From an uncultured Clostridia bacterium (lineage in GTDB: Bacteria > Bacillota > Clostridia > TANB77 > CAG-508), in assembly GCA_944388045.1 (NCBI GenBank), contig CALXHG010000006.1:1-64000 (forward strand): a stretch of 64,000 bases of DNA. The letters are read 5' to 3'. This document shows, one piece after another, positions 1-9,028 of the stretch. The notes beneath the pieces were generated by a model that was not told where the DNA came from, did not search any database, and saw only the letters and a program-made list of their open reading frames with translations. The translations under genes and the position numbers were made by a program. How positions within the stretch are numbered: the stretch's first letter is position 1; every line of letters begins with the position of its first letter.

Positions 1-81
1 TTTACCCTTTATGAAATAAATTTTAATGCTTTTTAACGGTTTTTAATGGTCTTAAATGGATTTTTCCAAGTAATAAATAAT

Positions 82-106
82 CCTCTGTAAATCGCTTTAA
101 CAGAGG
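82..106 (-). terminator. Hairpin beyond the left att repeat
   Basis: A 7-bp stem (CCTCTGT at 82-88, ACAGAGG at 100-106) lies just past the CCA end of the tRNA fragment when read on the minus strand. A moderately T-rich stretch follows on that strand, so this could be the original terminator of the tRNA-fMet gene. The T-run is weak. Confidence 0.4.
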
Positions 107-114
107 CATTTCAG

Positions 115-158
115 TGGTTGCGGGGGTAAGACTCGAACTTACGACCTTCGGGTTATGA
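115..158 (-). repeat. Left attachment repeat, 3' half of tRNA-fMet
   Basis: This 44-bp stretch is repeated exactly at 26575-26618. Read on the minus strand it begins at a CAT anticodon, continues through the anticodon stem (AACCCGAAGG), the T-arm and the acceptor strand, and ends in CCA. The acceptor reads CCCCGC-A-A-CCA; an A at position 72 is the unpaired position typical of initiator tRNA, so the fragment is assigned to tRNA-fMet rather than elongator tRNA-Met. No 5' half follows at higher coordinates, so this is a core attachment site and not a working tRNA gene. Confidence 0.85.
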
Positions 159-278
159 TGGTATTATCAGCGATTTTTGAATTTTATTGAAATTGATAGT
201 TTTTGCTTATATTTCAATGGTTTTATTGATTTATAAGTTATGTATTTTAAAGTAATTTTAAGTCAATTTTGGGTACTT

Positions 279-301
279 TTGTCCCCATTGTGTCCCCAAG
301 A
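279..301. promoter_or_regulatory. Left arm-type integrase site pair (TGTCCCC motif)
   Basis: Two copies of TGTCCCC, the second as TGTCCCCAAG, lie about 120 bp inside the left attachment repeat. The same motif occurs as a pair inside the right repeat near 26484-26510. Such placement is expected for arm sites bound by the N-terminal domain of Tn916-type integrases. Function is inferred from position and repetition. Confidence 0.5.
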
Positions 302-388
302 TTTTAAATTTTGTATATCACATTGACTAAAAGTTCACTCAATATATCGTTTTGATATATATTAATTTTATAAAATTGGAGGATTGTT

Positions 389-682
389 ATGAATAATTTT
401 AGAGAAGTAAATGATGATATTTTAAGAGAATGGTTAAGTTATAGAGAGGAGACTGAATTAGGATATTTAACTGAAGAAGATAAAAAACATAATATAAATT
501 TTGACGAAATAGTTGAAAATGTTTTAAAAAATGTTCCAAAACATAATAAAAAATATGTTAAGAAACAATTAGATATGCTTGATAAAAATTTTATGGACTA
601 TATATGCTATCGGAATGAAAAGTATTATAGAAATGGATTTGTTGATGGCTCACAATTAGTTATGGGATGTTTTGATGAATAA
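389..682 (+). CDS. Small hypothetical protein (97 aa)
   Basis: This 97-residue acidic protein has a well-placed GGAGGA ribosome binding site. I do not recognise it with certainty. Its C-terminal pattern YYRNGFVDGSQLVMG resembles small uncharacterised proteins found in clostridial mobile elements. No membrane segment, signal peptide or catalytic motif is visible. It is the first gene inside the left end of the element, ahead of the toxin-antitoxin pair. The coding call is reasonable because of length, codon use and ribosome binding site. Confidence 0.65.
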   Translation: MNNFREVNDDILREWLSYREETELGYLTEEDKKHNINFDEIVENVLKNVPKHNKKYVKKQLDMLDKNFMDYICYRNEKYYRNGFVDGSQLVMGCFDE

Positions 683-728
683 TTTATGTATAAAGTAACA
701 ATTTTCAGGATAAAATAATACAATATGA

Positions 729-757
729 TTGACATTGTATCTACATTGTGTTACAAT
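729..757 (+). promoter_or_regulatory. Promoter of the antitoxin-toxin pair
   Basis: A consensus -35 (TTGACA, 729-734) and a -10 (TACAAT, 752-757) are separated by 17 bp, ahead of the antitoxin start at 790. The spacer contains two copies of ACATTGT, which could be an operator for autorepression by the RelB-like antitoxin, as is usual for that family. Confidence 0.6.
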
Positions 758-789
758 TATATCAATAAATAATAGGCGGAGGTGTTTTT

Positions 790-1077
790 ATGGCAAAAAC
801 AGATACATTAAATATTAGAATAGAACCAAATTTAAAAAAAGAGGCGGAGAAAACTCTTGATGATTTAGGAATGAATGTTGCTGATGCAGTTACTATTTTC
901 CTAAAACAAGTTGTATTAACTGAGAGCATCCCTTTTGAAATAAAAAAACCTAAATATAATCAAGAAACTATTGAAGCTATTAAAGAAGCTTTAGATATGA
1001 TAAAAAATCCTGAAAACTATAAATCATATAACAGTGTTGGCGAACTAATGGAGGAGTTGAATAGCGAAGATGAGTAA
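790..1077 (+). CDS. RelB/DinJ-family antitoxin
   Basis: The 95-residue protein begins with a ribbon-helix-helix segment (TLNIRIEPNLKKEAEKTL, about residues 6-23, then LGMNVADAVTIFLKQVV) typical of RelB/DinJ antitoxins. The acidic C-terminal tail would wrap and neutralise the toxin. A GGCGGAGG ribosome binding site precedes it. The gene overlaps the toxin start at 1070 by 8 bp, the usual coupled arrangement. It probably represses its own promoter at 729-757. The family assignment is confident; the exact subfamily (DinJ versus RelB) is not. Confidence 0.88.
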   Translation: MAKTDTLNIRIEPNLKKEAEKTLDDLGMNVADAVTIFLKQVVLTESIPFEIKKPKYNQETIEAIKEALDMIKNPENYKSYNSVGELMEELNSEDE

Positions 1078-1355
1078 ATATAAAATTGAAATCACCAATA
1101 AATTTAAAAAAGATTTTAAAAAAATGAAAAGTAGAAATAACTTTGATTCTAAAGCTTTTGAAACAGTAGTTAACTTACTTTCGAATGGTAAAGTTTTACA
1201 TGAAAAATATTGTAATCATTTATTGGAACCCAAAACTAATCGGACTTTGGGAATGTCATATTAAACCTGATTGGCTTTTAATATATGCTAAAAACGATGA
1301 TAAACTTATTCTAGTACTAACTCGTACAGGAAGTCATGCAGATTTATTTGAATAA
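1070..1355 (+). pseudogene. YafQ/RelE-type toxin broken by a frameshift
   Basis: The reading frame from 1070 encodes a YafQ-like N-terminus (KYKIEITNKFKKDFKKMK) but stops at 1264 after an out-of-place tail. The +1 frame continues the family from about 1230 to the stop at 1353-1355, with the characteristic WECHIKPDWLLIY and LVLTRTGSHADLF. A single-base insertion near 1225-1235 would explain this. The family is a ribosome-dependent mRNA endonuclease whose conserved C-terminal residues, including the His in GSHADLF, lie beyond the frameshift, so the product is probably inactive. A sequencing error remains possible. The antitoxin upstream is intact. Confidence 0.75.
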
Positions 1356-1360
1356 ATTTA

Positions 1361-1402
1361 AAAAGTGTGAATTCAGCTCTTAGAGCTTCTTTTCACACTT
1401 TT
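1361..1402 (+). terminator. Terminator after the toxin
   Basis: AAAAGTGTGA (1361-1370) pairs with TCACACTTTT (1393-1402), and an inner AGCTCT/AGAGCT stem forms the tip. It lies just after the toxin stop at 1355 and ahead of the convergent gene ending at 1498, so it may serve both directions. Confidence 0.75.
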
Positions 1403-1497
1403 ACTTTGTACTCACATAACTTTTTCGGTTATTTATTGAATTATTTTTCGATTATTTGTGCTTTTTATTCAAATATTTGTAGTATTTTTCAATAGTT

Positions 1498-4400
1498 TTA
1501 TTCAAAAGTATTGAATACATCTTGTTCCTTTTCCTCTTCTTGTTTTCTTCTATGTATTTCTTTTATCAAATTATTTTTTAGGATATTTCCCAATTTTTTT
1601 ATTTTTTCATTATTACTACTTTCTAATTCAGTTGTCAAAGGAAGTCTCTTCTCTAGTACACTAGAATATTTATCACTCCATGATGTAGGATATATTCCTC
1701 TTATTAGGTTATTTATTATTTCCTGATTATCTATGTAATTTTCAAATAAATATCTACTTATTTTTTTCCATTTATAAGTACTATCTTTTTTTTCAATTGG
1801 ATTAATAATATAAGAAATTTCCAGAATTTTTTTATTTTTTTCCATCCACTGTATTAATATATTTTGATTTATTTCATCAATTATATTTTCATGAAATCCA
1901 TAACCCTTAACAAAATATCTTATTTTGTATTCTTCATCTTTATTAATTGTAAAAATTTTATCAAGAAAAGTAGTGGGATATATTTTTACTAAATGTTTTA
2001 ATATATAACTATACTCATAATAAGAAATTCCTTTTTCTTTAATTAATTTAACCAATTTTTCAAAAATCACCTCTGCCTGTTTCTCACCATTTTCTTTTGA
2101 AAAGCTCTCTTCTGCAATTTGTTTAATTTCATAATTTATATGATTATTCATATTATTTCTATCTTTATAATCTAACTCTGCAATACAATTTCTTGCATAC
2201 ACATCAATATTTTCATCTTTTCTTTTATTATGATATAAAATATTCAATGTACTAATAATGATATCATCTGATTCGTTACATTTTGGAAATAATTTTAATG
2301 TTTCAATGACTTTTTCTGTGTTAATATTGGCTAAGCAATATCCAATTCTATAGTAATCTTGAATTGGTGAAATTGACATTCTTATTGCTTTTTGAACCCT
2401 TTCAATATCACTCTGTTTTAATTGAAATCCAAATTGTACTTTTGGGTAATATTTATTATATTTTTCGTTTTGTAATATTTCATCTAAAATAGCATCGGAT
2501 TCACCAGTCTTATTCATTAATGCTAAATAATTAGATATTATTTCAAAATAAGCTCTATCATTATTCATATTTATATTACTTAGTAAGAAGAATATTAATT
2601 CTTTATTATTATCAACCTCCTTATACAAACCATCAGCAATTAAACCTACTCTATATAAATCACATGAATTATCTATTTTCAACAAATTTTCTTGCATATT
2701 CTCTTTTGTAATACTTCTTCCTAGCTCTTTTATTATTTCACAATTTTTCTCCTCATCTTCATATATATCATCTAATGTCCAATATATATGTTTTCCTTTA
2801 CTCAAATAAGTAATAATTTTATCCTCTATTGTTTGTGGCTTACATTCTTCTTGTAACTTATTCATTCTTATTAGCATCTCTTTCGGTACTTTATTTTTAT
2901 CAAAATGCTTAATTACACCAATTGAAATCCATACTTGTGGCCATGTTTCATTTTCTAATACTTTTTTAACTAAATTTTCTAATTCATCATAAAAACCACA
3001 TGAAGCTATATTTCTAAAATTATTTGTAACTAATTTTTTTATTTTCTCTTTAAATATTTTATTTAAAATCAGTAATTCACAATATTTTAAAATTGTTATA
3101 TACCATAAGCGATATTCTTCTTGAGTTTTAGGAATATATCCATAATCTCTTTTTCTTGACGTTCCTTCATTTATTATTTGTCCCACAAATCCACCTGTTT
3201 CTAATAGTTCATCTATTAATTTAAAAGCCAAATCATTCTCTATTTCACAGGATGATTTTATTAAAATATCTACAATCTTTATTCGCTCATCAATTGTCGC
3301 ATGAGTTCCTGATAAAACTATATGGAATAATTTATATACAATATTTCTAATTGAATTATAATTCTCACCTTCTTTTTCTGATTTTGCAAATTTTATTAAT
3401 AACATCACTGCTCTTGAAAAACTTTCTTGATCGTACGCTATGTAAGCTAAAATATTTGCCCAGTCATAATAATTAATATTATCTCTAGTAAAAAAATTAT
3501 CATTATCTATCTGTTCTATTTTATATAGTAATTTTTCTGGGCTAATTACTTTTATACATTGTAATATTTCGATTTCTAGTTTATCAACCTTTTCTAATTC
3601 ACAATTTTCTAAATAAATATCTACTATTTTTTTAGAATATTCTTTATCATGTAAAAATTTTAATCTCCTAAAAAAAGATAATTCTAATCTTCTTGATTTT
3701 TTTATCTCATTAATAATAAAATTTATAGGTAATAAACTTAATAATTCATCAGCTAATCTATTAGCAATGGCATGTGGGAGTACCGCTCTCATATTGCCAC
3801 GGCTTTGAATTATTTGTCTTTTACTTAATTCACCTATATTTCTACTTAATTCCAATGGGCTTTTTTCAATTATATTACTTAAAATATTCAATTCATTATC
3901 GCTATCATCAACATTATATTCAACATTAAAAGAAATAAATATTGAAGCAACTCTGCCTGTATCTAGTAAATCACTATTCTTTTCATTGTTTTGGTAAAAC
4001 AATCTTTCAAAAAGAGTTTCTTCTCTTAATGTTCCTATACTCTCATTTTTATCAATTGTTTTAGCAAGATATCTAGCAATTCTAAAATTTCCATCTGAAC
4101 ATTTTACTATAGTTTCTATATTACTATCTTCTATATAATCAAAATCTCTTTTTAATAATTTTCTAATTGTATTATCTGAAGAAGTATCCAAATAGTAATT
4201 ATATGATTCAATATCAGTATTCTCTTTAACATCATATTCAATTGTTAACAAACTTATTTTACTGCTTGAATCTAAAGTAAATTCAGCTAGTTTATTGTGT
4301 AATTCTTTATCACAATTATCAACAATTAATATTACTCTTTTTTGTAACAAAAGTAATTCCTGAATAAATGTTATTGGTACTGGTTTAGGTTCATTACTAA

Positions 4401-5220
4401 TATCACAATAAATTACACTCTCTTTATTTAATGGATTTTCTCCTATATTTTTATCAAATAAAGCTTGTGCAAATCTTGTTTTTCCAACTCCTGATAATCC
4501 AGCTAATCTGACAACTTTTTTTTCTTGTGATAATAAATTTCTTATTTCATTTATTCCTTCAATTATTGTTCTTTTATTATTCTTATCAAAATTGTCTTTA
4601 TGTAGAAAAATATCTTCATCTATAATAAATCCTTTTTCTACCTCATTTGGATTCGACCAATTATAATATGTACTCCAACCAATTGTCCTATTATTAGTTC
4701 TTTCATTTACCCATATTATTATGCTTGGGAATTGGTTTGTCCATGTTGCAATTCTTTTACTATCATAAAAATTTAATTTAACATTTCCATCTTTATCTAT
4801 CTCAGACATTAAAGATTTCATTTTATCTATTCTATTTTTTAATTTTTTATCTGTCAAATTATCCCCACTACTAGCAATAATATATGCTCCTTTAACTGAA
4901 ACTAATTCTTTAATACTTTCTAAAACATTTCCTTCTTTATTGATCATTTCTTTTTCTATTTCACTAGGTGGCATTTTGGGCTTTTTTACTTGAATAATTG
5001 TATTATTTCTAGGTATCGCCCAATCCTCACCAAAGCATTCATTTGACTTGACTCTTACATCGACACCTCCGTCTGGCTCGTCTTGATTTCCACCATATGT
5101 CACACACACAGTATCAATATGATTTTTATCAAGTGTAGCTTCACATAATTTTCCTATTAATTCTCTTAGCTCTGTATCATTTAATTTTCCTATATCTTTA
5201 TCTGTTATATCATTTATCAC
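1498..5220 (-). CDS. Avs-like defence protein: Mrr-type nuclease plus STAND NTPase
   Basis: This protein of about 1240 residues has three visible parts. The N-terminus (to about residue 190) has a PD-(D/E)XK nuclease pattern: DGGVDV near residues 53-58 and IIQVKK near 78-83, as in Mrr-like endonucleases. The centre is a STAND-type P-loop NTPase, with Walker A GLSGVGKT at about 244-251 and Walker B VILIVDNCD at about 299-307. The remaining 800 residues are helical and repeat-like. This order matches antiviral STAND (Avs) proteins, which sense a phage protein with the C-terminal repeats and then activate the nuclease. An alternative GTG at 5229 overlaps the GAGG ribosome binding site, so the GTG at 5220 is preferred. 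It lies in a defence cluster; the Avs assignment is by architecture only. Confidence 0.7.
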   Translation of the reverse strand: MINDITDKDIGKLNDTELRELIGKLCEATLDKNHIDTVCVTYGGNQDEPDGGVDVRVKSNECFGEDWAIPRNNTIIQVKKPKMPPSEIEKEMINKEGNVLESIKELVSVKGAYIIASSGDNLTDKKLKNRIDKMKSLMSEIDKDGNVKLNFYDSKRIATWTNQFPSIIIWVNERTNNRTIGWSTYYNWSNPNEVEKGFIIDEDIFLHKDNFDKNNKRTIIEGINEIRNLLSQEKKVVRLAGLSGVGKTRFAQALFDKNIGENPLNKESVIYCDISNEPKPVPITFIQELLLLQKRVILIVDNCDKELHNKLAEFTLDSSSKISLLTIEYDVKENTDIESYNYYLDTSSDNTIRKLLKRDFDYIEDSNIETIVKCSDGNFRIARYLAKTIDKNESIGTLREETLFERLFYQNNEKNSDLLDTGRVASIFISFNVEYNVDDSDNELNILSNIIEKSPLELSRNIGELSKRQIIQSRGNMRAVLPHAIANRLADELLSLLPINFIINEIKKSRRLELSFFRRLKFLHDKEYSKKIVDIYLENCELEKVDKLEIEILQCIKVISPEKLLYKIEQIDNDNFFTRDNINYYDWANILAYIAYDQESFSRAVMLLIKFAKSEKEGENYNSIRNIVYKLFHIVLSGTHATIDERIKIVDILIKSSCEIENDLAFKLIDELLETGGFVGQIINEGTSRKRDYGYIPKTQEEYRLWYITILKYCELLILNKIFKEKIKKLVTNNFRNIASCGFYDELENLVKKVLENETWPQVWISIGVIKHFDKNKVPKEMLIRMNKLQEECKPQTIEDKIITYLSKGKHIYWTLDDIYEDEEKNCEIIKELGRSITKENMQENLLKIDNSCDLYRVGLIADGLYKEVDNNKELIFFLLSNINMNNDRAYFEIISNYLALMNKTGESDAILDEILQNEKYNKYYPKVQFGFQLKQSDIERVQKAIRMSISPIQDYYRIGYCLANINTEKVIETLKLFPKCNESDDIIISTLNILYHNKRKDENIDVYARNCIAELDYKDRNNMNNHINYEIKQIAEESFSKENGEKQAEVIFEKLVKLIKEKGISYYEYSYILKHLVKIYPTTFLDKIFTINKDEEYKIRYFVKGYGFHENIIDEINQNILIQWMEKNKKILEISYIINPIEKKDSTYKWKKISRYLFENYIDNQEIINNLIRGIYPTSWSDKYSSVLEKRLPLTTELESSNNEKIKKLGNILKNNLIKEIHRRKQEEEKEQDVFNTFE

Positions 5221-5297
5221 TACTTTCACCTCACTTTAATAAAAGCAAAATAATCATGTACATTTTATACATTAATATTTTGCTTTTCATTAGTTAT

Positions 5298-6371
5298 TTA
5301 TATAAAACTATCTGGAACTAATCCCAAATTATTTATAATCTCATTTGATCTTTCTAAACAATCATGCATTTCCATTACTTCTGTATAATCCCATGTTTTT
5401 AATTTAGATTCAATTGCTTGTATTCCTTTAGATTCTCTCTTTATTTTCTCTATCTGCTTTTCATCAGATACAGCAACTATAGCTTGTACTGCAAAATTAT
5501 TAGTTGCTTTTTGTAAATTTAATATTAAACTATCTATACTACCATGTGTTTGAACTTCAAAAGCATAAATAACTTTTCCCATATTTCCTATTTGAGCTTG
5601 CCATATTGCATCTACAACTGCTCCATCTGCTATTTTTACTTCAGATTTACTTTCAAATCCAAGCCATTGTCCTATTTCAACAATTTGATTAATAATATCA
5701 TTATGTACAAATAATTTTGTATCTTTTTCAATAGGTAATTCATCTTCTACTTGTTCTAAAGTTGTTTCCTTTTTAGATATCGGATATACAATATCCCAAA
5801 ACATATAATCAACAATAAGTAAATTGACATTATCTATATTTTCATTAATCATCTCTTCTTTTATTTGTTTTCCAATATCACATAATCTTTTATAATTAAT
5901 GCCAGTATATTGATAATTATGTGTAGGGACTTTTTCAACTCCTAAATATTTAAAACAAGCACAAGTAACCTTATTACAAATAACATATTCACTAGGATTT
6001 ATATAGCTTAATAACTCACTCATACTAGATGGACCTATTTGTTTTATATTTTTATAAAAATCATCCCATCTTTTTTCAATTGGTTTATTTCCATATAATA
6101 AATCTATTAGATGTTTCTTTATCTTATTAAATCCATTTAATTCTATAATTTTATCGGCAATATATTTCTTATTACCCCAAACAATCATTGACCAAAGTTT
6201 TCCTATAAATTCTACAAATTCATCTTCTGTCATACTTTGAATTTTTTCTGTAGTCCAGCTTTGATAATATATCATTCTTTCTTTTCTTTCATTAATTGCT
6301 TCAATATCAACATTGTTTGAAATATGTTGTTTATATTTTTTTATAATATTTTTTAATTTTTCTGTATTCAT
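5298..6371 (-). CDS. Putative PD-(D/E)XK restriction-type endonuclease
   Basis: The C-terminal half of this 357-residue protein has a nuclease-like core: GAVVDAIWQAQ, then VIYAFEVQTHGSIDS and QAIVAVSD. This fits an aspartate followed by an E-x-Q/K strand of the PD-(D/E)XK fold. The N-terminal half contains a helix-hairpin-helix-like stretch (IKQIGPSSMSELLSYINP) that could bind DNA. It lies 68-77 bp upstream of the Avs-like gene on the same strand and may be co-transcribed with it. I do not recognise a named family. A role in DNA restriction or as a partner of the STAND protein is inferred from context. Confidence 0.6.
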   Translation of the reverse strand: MNTEKLKNIIKKYKQHISNNVDIEAINERKERMIYYQSWTTEKIQSMTEDEFVEFIGKLWSMIVWGNKKYIADKIIELNGFNKIKKHLIDLLYGNKPIEKRWDDFYKNIKQIGPSSMSELLSYINPSEYVICNKVTCACFKYLGVEKVPTHNYQYTGINYKRLCDIGKQIKEEMINENIDNVNLLIVDYMFWDIVYPISKKETTLEQVEDELPIEKDTKLFVHNDIINQIVEIGQWLGFESKSEVKIADGAVVDAIWQAQIGNMGKVIYAFEVQTHGSIDSLILNLQKATNNFAVQAIVAVSDEKQIEKIKRESKGIQAIESKLKTWDYTEVMEMHDCLERSNEIINNLGLVPDSFI

Positions 6372-6383
6372 ACTTTTCCTTCT

Positions 6384-6560
6384 TTACTTATAATATTCTT
6401 TAATTTTAATATATGCTAAAATAATACTTGCCATTTTTTCATTATTGCTTTTAAGTTCATTCCTATTTTTTACAGCATCAAATATATTATCTGCAGTTTC
6501 TATTACTTTTGGTGAATTAAAATATACTTTATATTTACCTATGTCTGCTTGTGAAAATAA
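6384..6560 (-). pseudogene. Coding remnant without a start codon
   Basis: Between the membrane-protein gene and the nuclease gene, the minus strand has an open frame ending in TAA at 6384-6386. It encodes about 58 plausible residues, including IGKYKVYFNSPKVIETADN and a lysine-rich helical end. No usable ATG, GTG or TTG with a ribosome binding site lies at its 5' end. It looks like the 3' end of a lost gene. The family is not recognised. Confidence 0.4.
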
Positions 6561-6574
6561 ATATATTTATTTAC

Positions 6575-7234
6575 CTATTTTTTGCACTTTAATATTTCAT
6601 ATAATAATAAATCTTCCAGTCTCTTATTGCTTGCAAATTTATCAAACTCTAAAAACAATTCTTTATCTTCTAAAAATTCTTTTTTCAATATTCCTAAAAT
6701 TACTGAAATTATAATAGCAACAACTATAGCCACAAATATCATATTTATATACCCAATTTTATCGCTCAATTTTTGTAATCCTATTTCCCAAATAGTAAAT
6801 GCAAGTGTTCCTATAATAATCGGATTTATATAATTTATTGTTTTTATTTTTCTTTCTTCACTTAAACTTGATCTTAAAATTTCCAGCTTCGAAATTTCAC
6901 TAAGTTTATTTTTCTTACAATAATTAGTCATCCAATTCTTTTGATATTTATCAATCTCTAGATATAAGAATTTAAGCTTTTTACAATTATTTTTGTTTCC
7001 CTTTCCCGAATATATTTTATTGAATGCTTTTCTCTTAAAAATGAATAAACATAATAGATATAATGTTAGTATGCCTATTAAGAACAAAATAAACATTTTA
7101 AAATAATTTTGATTTCCATATGATAATTTCATATATACTACAGATAAAATTATTATTCCTATTTTCCAAATAATACTAGCAAGTTTACTTGAGATTGCAC
7201 ACTCATCTTTATATTTTTGTAATAATTTTTCCAT
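6575..7234 (-). CDS. Four-helix membrane protein of the defence operon
   Basis: The 219-residue protein has two pairs of membrane segments: about residues 16-38 and 48-66, then about 138-155 and 162-185. A cytoplasmic-looking basic stretch of about 70 residues separates the pairs, and a charged C-terminal tail follows. The layout resembles small membrane effectors that accompany defence operons, such as SLATT-type proteins, but no family motif is certain. It is the last gene of the type I restriction operon, 32 bp after the nuclease-like gene. Membrane disruption as an effector action is inference. Confidence 0.6.
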   Translation of the reverse strand: MEKLLQKYKDECAISSKLASIIWKIGIIILSVVYMKLSYGNQNYFKMFILFLIGILTLYLLCLFIFKRKAFNKIYSGKGNKNNCKKLKFLYLEIDKYQKNWMTNYCKKNKLSEISKLEILRSSLSEERKIKTINYINPIIIGTLAFTIWEIGLQKLSDKIGYINMIFVAIVVAIIISVILGILKKEFLEDKELFLEFDKFASNKRLEDLLLYEILKCKK

Positions 7235-7266
7235 AAATGCTTCCTTTCATTATAAATACATTTTTA

Positions 7267-8283
7267 TTATTTTTCTAATGTCGTTAATAGTTCATCTAAC
7301 TTTCTTTCAAGAACAGTCGTTGCTTTCTCACCATTCTCGTATATTCTAATCATTTCCTTTACGTCCTCATCATTTAATACAATTATTAACTTGCCACTTT
7401 CTCTTAATATTCCTTTTGCTAATTTCATTCCATTTTTATCAATACCATGTCTGGTAATGATTATTGCGACTTTTCTTAAAGCTGTTTCAAATAAATATTT
7501 TTCGGTAGTACAAATTTGTCCCTGTTTTATTACATCTGAATAATTCTTAAATTCAAATAATATATATTTTGTCTTATAATATTTTTCAACTATTGTAAAA
7601 AAGTCATCATTTATTCCATTTTTTATCTTACAAATCATATCAAATATATTTATTCCATCTTCTGTTCTACTTTGTCGTTGAAATAAAGTTAATTCATTAG
7701 AAAAAATATCTTTAATTATTTTTTCTAGTAAAACTTCATATTCTTTTGATTTATCAGCTCCTTCTTCTATATCACTTAATTCTTCTATATAATTTTTTCT
7801 TTTATATCTTTCTTTATATTTAATTTTATTACTGTCCAATTTGATACTAGTTTCTTCTGGAATAACATTATCTAAAGAGAATCCTATTAATCCATTCAGA
7901 TCTTTTTGTAAATTTTCATCATCATATATTAAATATAATATATTAGATATGTCATAAATGATAATATCATATTTTTCTTTTACTATTTTTTTATATTTAC
8001 TAGGTACTTTATCTAATATAACAAGTATCCCGGAAACATTTTCTGACTTTATAAATTCGTAAAAATTTTCTAAAATTTTTCCTAAAAGATTGCTTGAAAA
8101 TTTAGTTTTTATTTCAATGCAATATCTTTTTCCCTCAAACATAAATATAAAATCAGGTACATATTTGTAATATTGAGTTATTGGATTTTCATTAGTAATA
8201 TCGATCATTCCCAATTTTTCAAATACACTCTTTATAAACATTTTTCCGGCTAAATACTTATCAAAAATATCACTTTTTTTCAT
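7267..8283 (-). CDS. Protein with two nuclease-like (PD-(D/E)XK) segments
   Basis: This 338-residue protein shows two restriction-endonuclease-like signatures. Near the N-terminus, VPDFIFMFEGKRYCIEIKTK gives a D...E-x-K pattern. In the second half, DGINIFDMICKI followed by TKYILFEFKNYSD gives another. The start overlaps the stop of the upstream metallopeptidase gene by 4 bp (ATGA), so the two are translationally coupled. It belongs to the type I restriction operon. A nuclease accessory role is inferred from the motifs and position; no named family is recognised. Confidence 0.6.
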   Translation of the reverse strand: MKKSDIFDKYLAGKMFIKSVFEKLGMIDITNENPITQYYKYVPDFIFMFEGKRYCIEIKTKFSSNLLGKILENFYEFIKSENVSGILVILDKVPSKYKKIVKEKYDIIIYDISNILYLIYDDENLQKDLNGLIGFSLDNVIPEETSIKLDSNKIKYKERYKRKNYIEELSDIEEGADKSKEYEVLLEKIIKDIFSNELTLFQRQSRTEDGINIFDMICKIKNGINDDFFTIVEKYYKTKYILFEFKNYSDVIKQGQICTTEKYLFETALRKVAIIITRHGIDKNGMKLAKGILRESGKLIIVLNDEDVKEMIRIYENGEKATTVLERKLDELLTTLEK

Positions 8284-9008
8284 TTCACTACTCCCATAAA
8301 TTCTTCATCTAATATCTTCTTACGTTCTTTCCAATCAGGCATAAATATTGTAATAAAATTATAGAAATTTTTACTATGATTTTGATGTTTAAAATGTGAC
8401 AATTCATGTAAAACAACATATTCTATGCAGCATATTGGAGTTTTTATTAAATTCAAATTAAATATGACTTTATTACATGCTGGCATACAGCTTCCCCATC
8501 TTGTTTTCATTTGTCTTATTTCTATTCTAGGAATTTTTATACCATATTTTTTTAATGTATCTTGATATTTTATCACTAGTTTTTCTAGTATATTTAAGGC
8601 ATATTGTTTTAACCATTTTTCATAAACTTTTTTTATATAATTTTTATTGTCTATATATTTTTCTTTTATATGAATTTCAATATATTTATTATTTATAACA
8701 ACACTATTATGATTATCTGAAATGATTTTCATTTTATATTGCTTTCCCAATAAATATACTGTTTCTCCATCTTCAAAAGTTATATTTTCTTTTTGCTCTG
8801 CAAATGTATCATAAAAGTCTTGTTGCTTTTTTATCCAATTTGCTTTTTTCTTAACAAAGTCTTTTGCTTTATCTAATGACATTTTCATTGGTATTGACAA
8901 AGTTACTTTTTTATCTATGTTCACTTTTAGATTTATATTTTTCACATTTTTTCTTTGAACATAAAAATATATCTTTTCTCCATTAGATTCAATAAAGTCC
9001 TTTTCCAT
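8280..9008 (-). CDS. YgjP-type (DUF45) zinc metallopeptidase
   Basis: The 242-residue protein ends with VVLHELSHFKHQNHSKNF (about residues 195-212), the HExxH plus downstream His signature of YgjP/WLM-type zinc metallopeptidases. Homologues often sit beside hsdR genes in type I restriction loci. It follows hsdR by 20 bp with a GAAAGGGTG ribosome binding site and overlaps the next gene. Substrate and role are unknown; processing or control of the restriction complex is a guess from context. Confidence 0.82.
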   Translation of the reverse strand: MEKDFIESNGEKIYFYVQRKNVKNINLKVNIDKKVTLSIPMKMSLDKAKDFVKKKANWIKKQQDFYDTFAEQKENITFEDGETVYLLGKQYKMKIISDNHNSVVINNKYIEIHIKEKYIDNKNYIKKVYEKWLKQYALNILEKLVIKYQDTLKKYGIKIPRIEIRQMKTRWGSCMPACNKVIFNLNLIKTPICCIEYVVLHELSHFKHQNHSKNFYNFITIFMPDWKERKKILDEEFMGVVK

Positions 9009-9028
9009 GTTTCACCCTTTCTAGACAA

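Noticed and set aside
115-158. Functional tRNA gene at the attachment repeats
   Set aside because: Only the anticodon-to-CCA half is present at both sites; the 5' acceptor strand and D-arm cannot be found beside either copy.
6445-6714. 89-residue plus-strand frame
   Set aside because: It is hydrophobic translation opposite the minus-strand remnant and the membrane protein gene.
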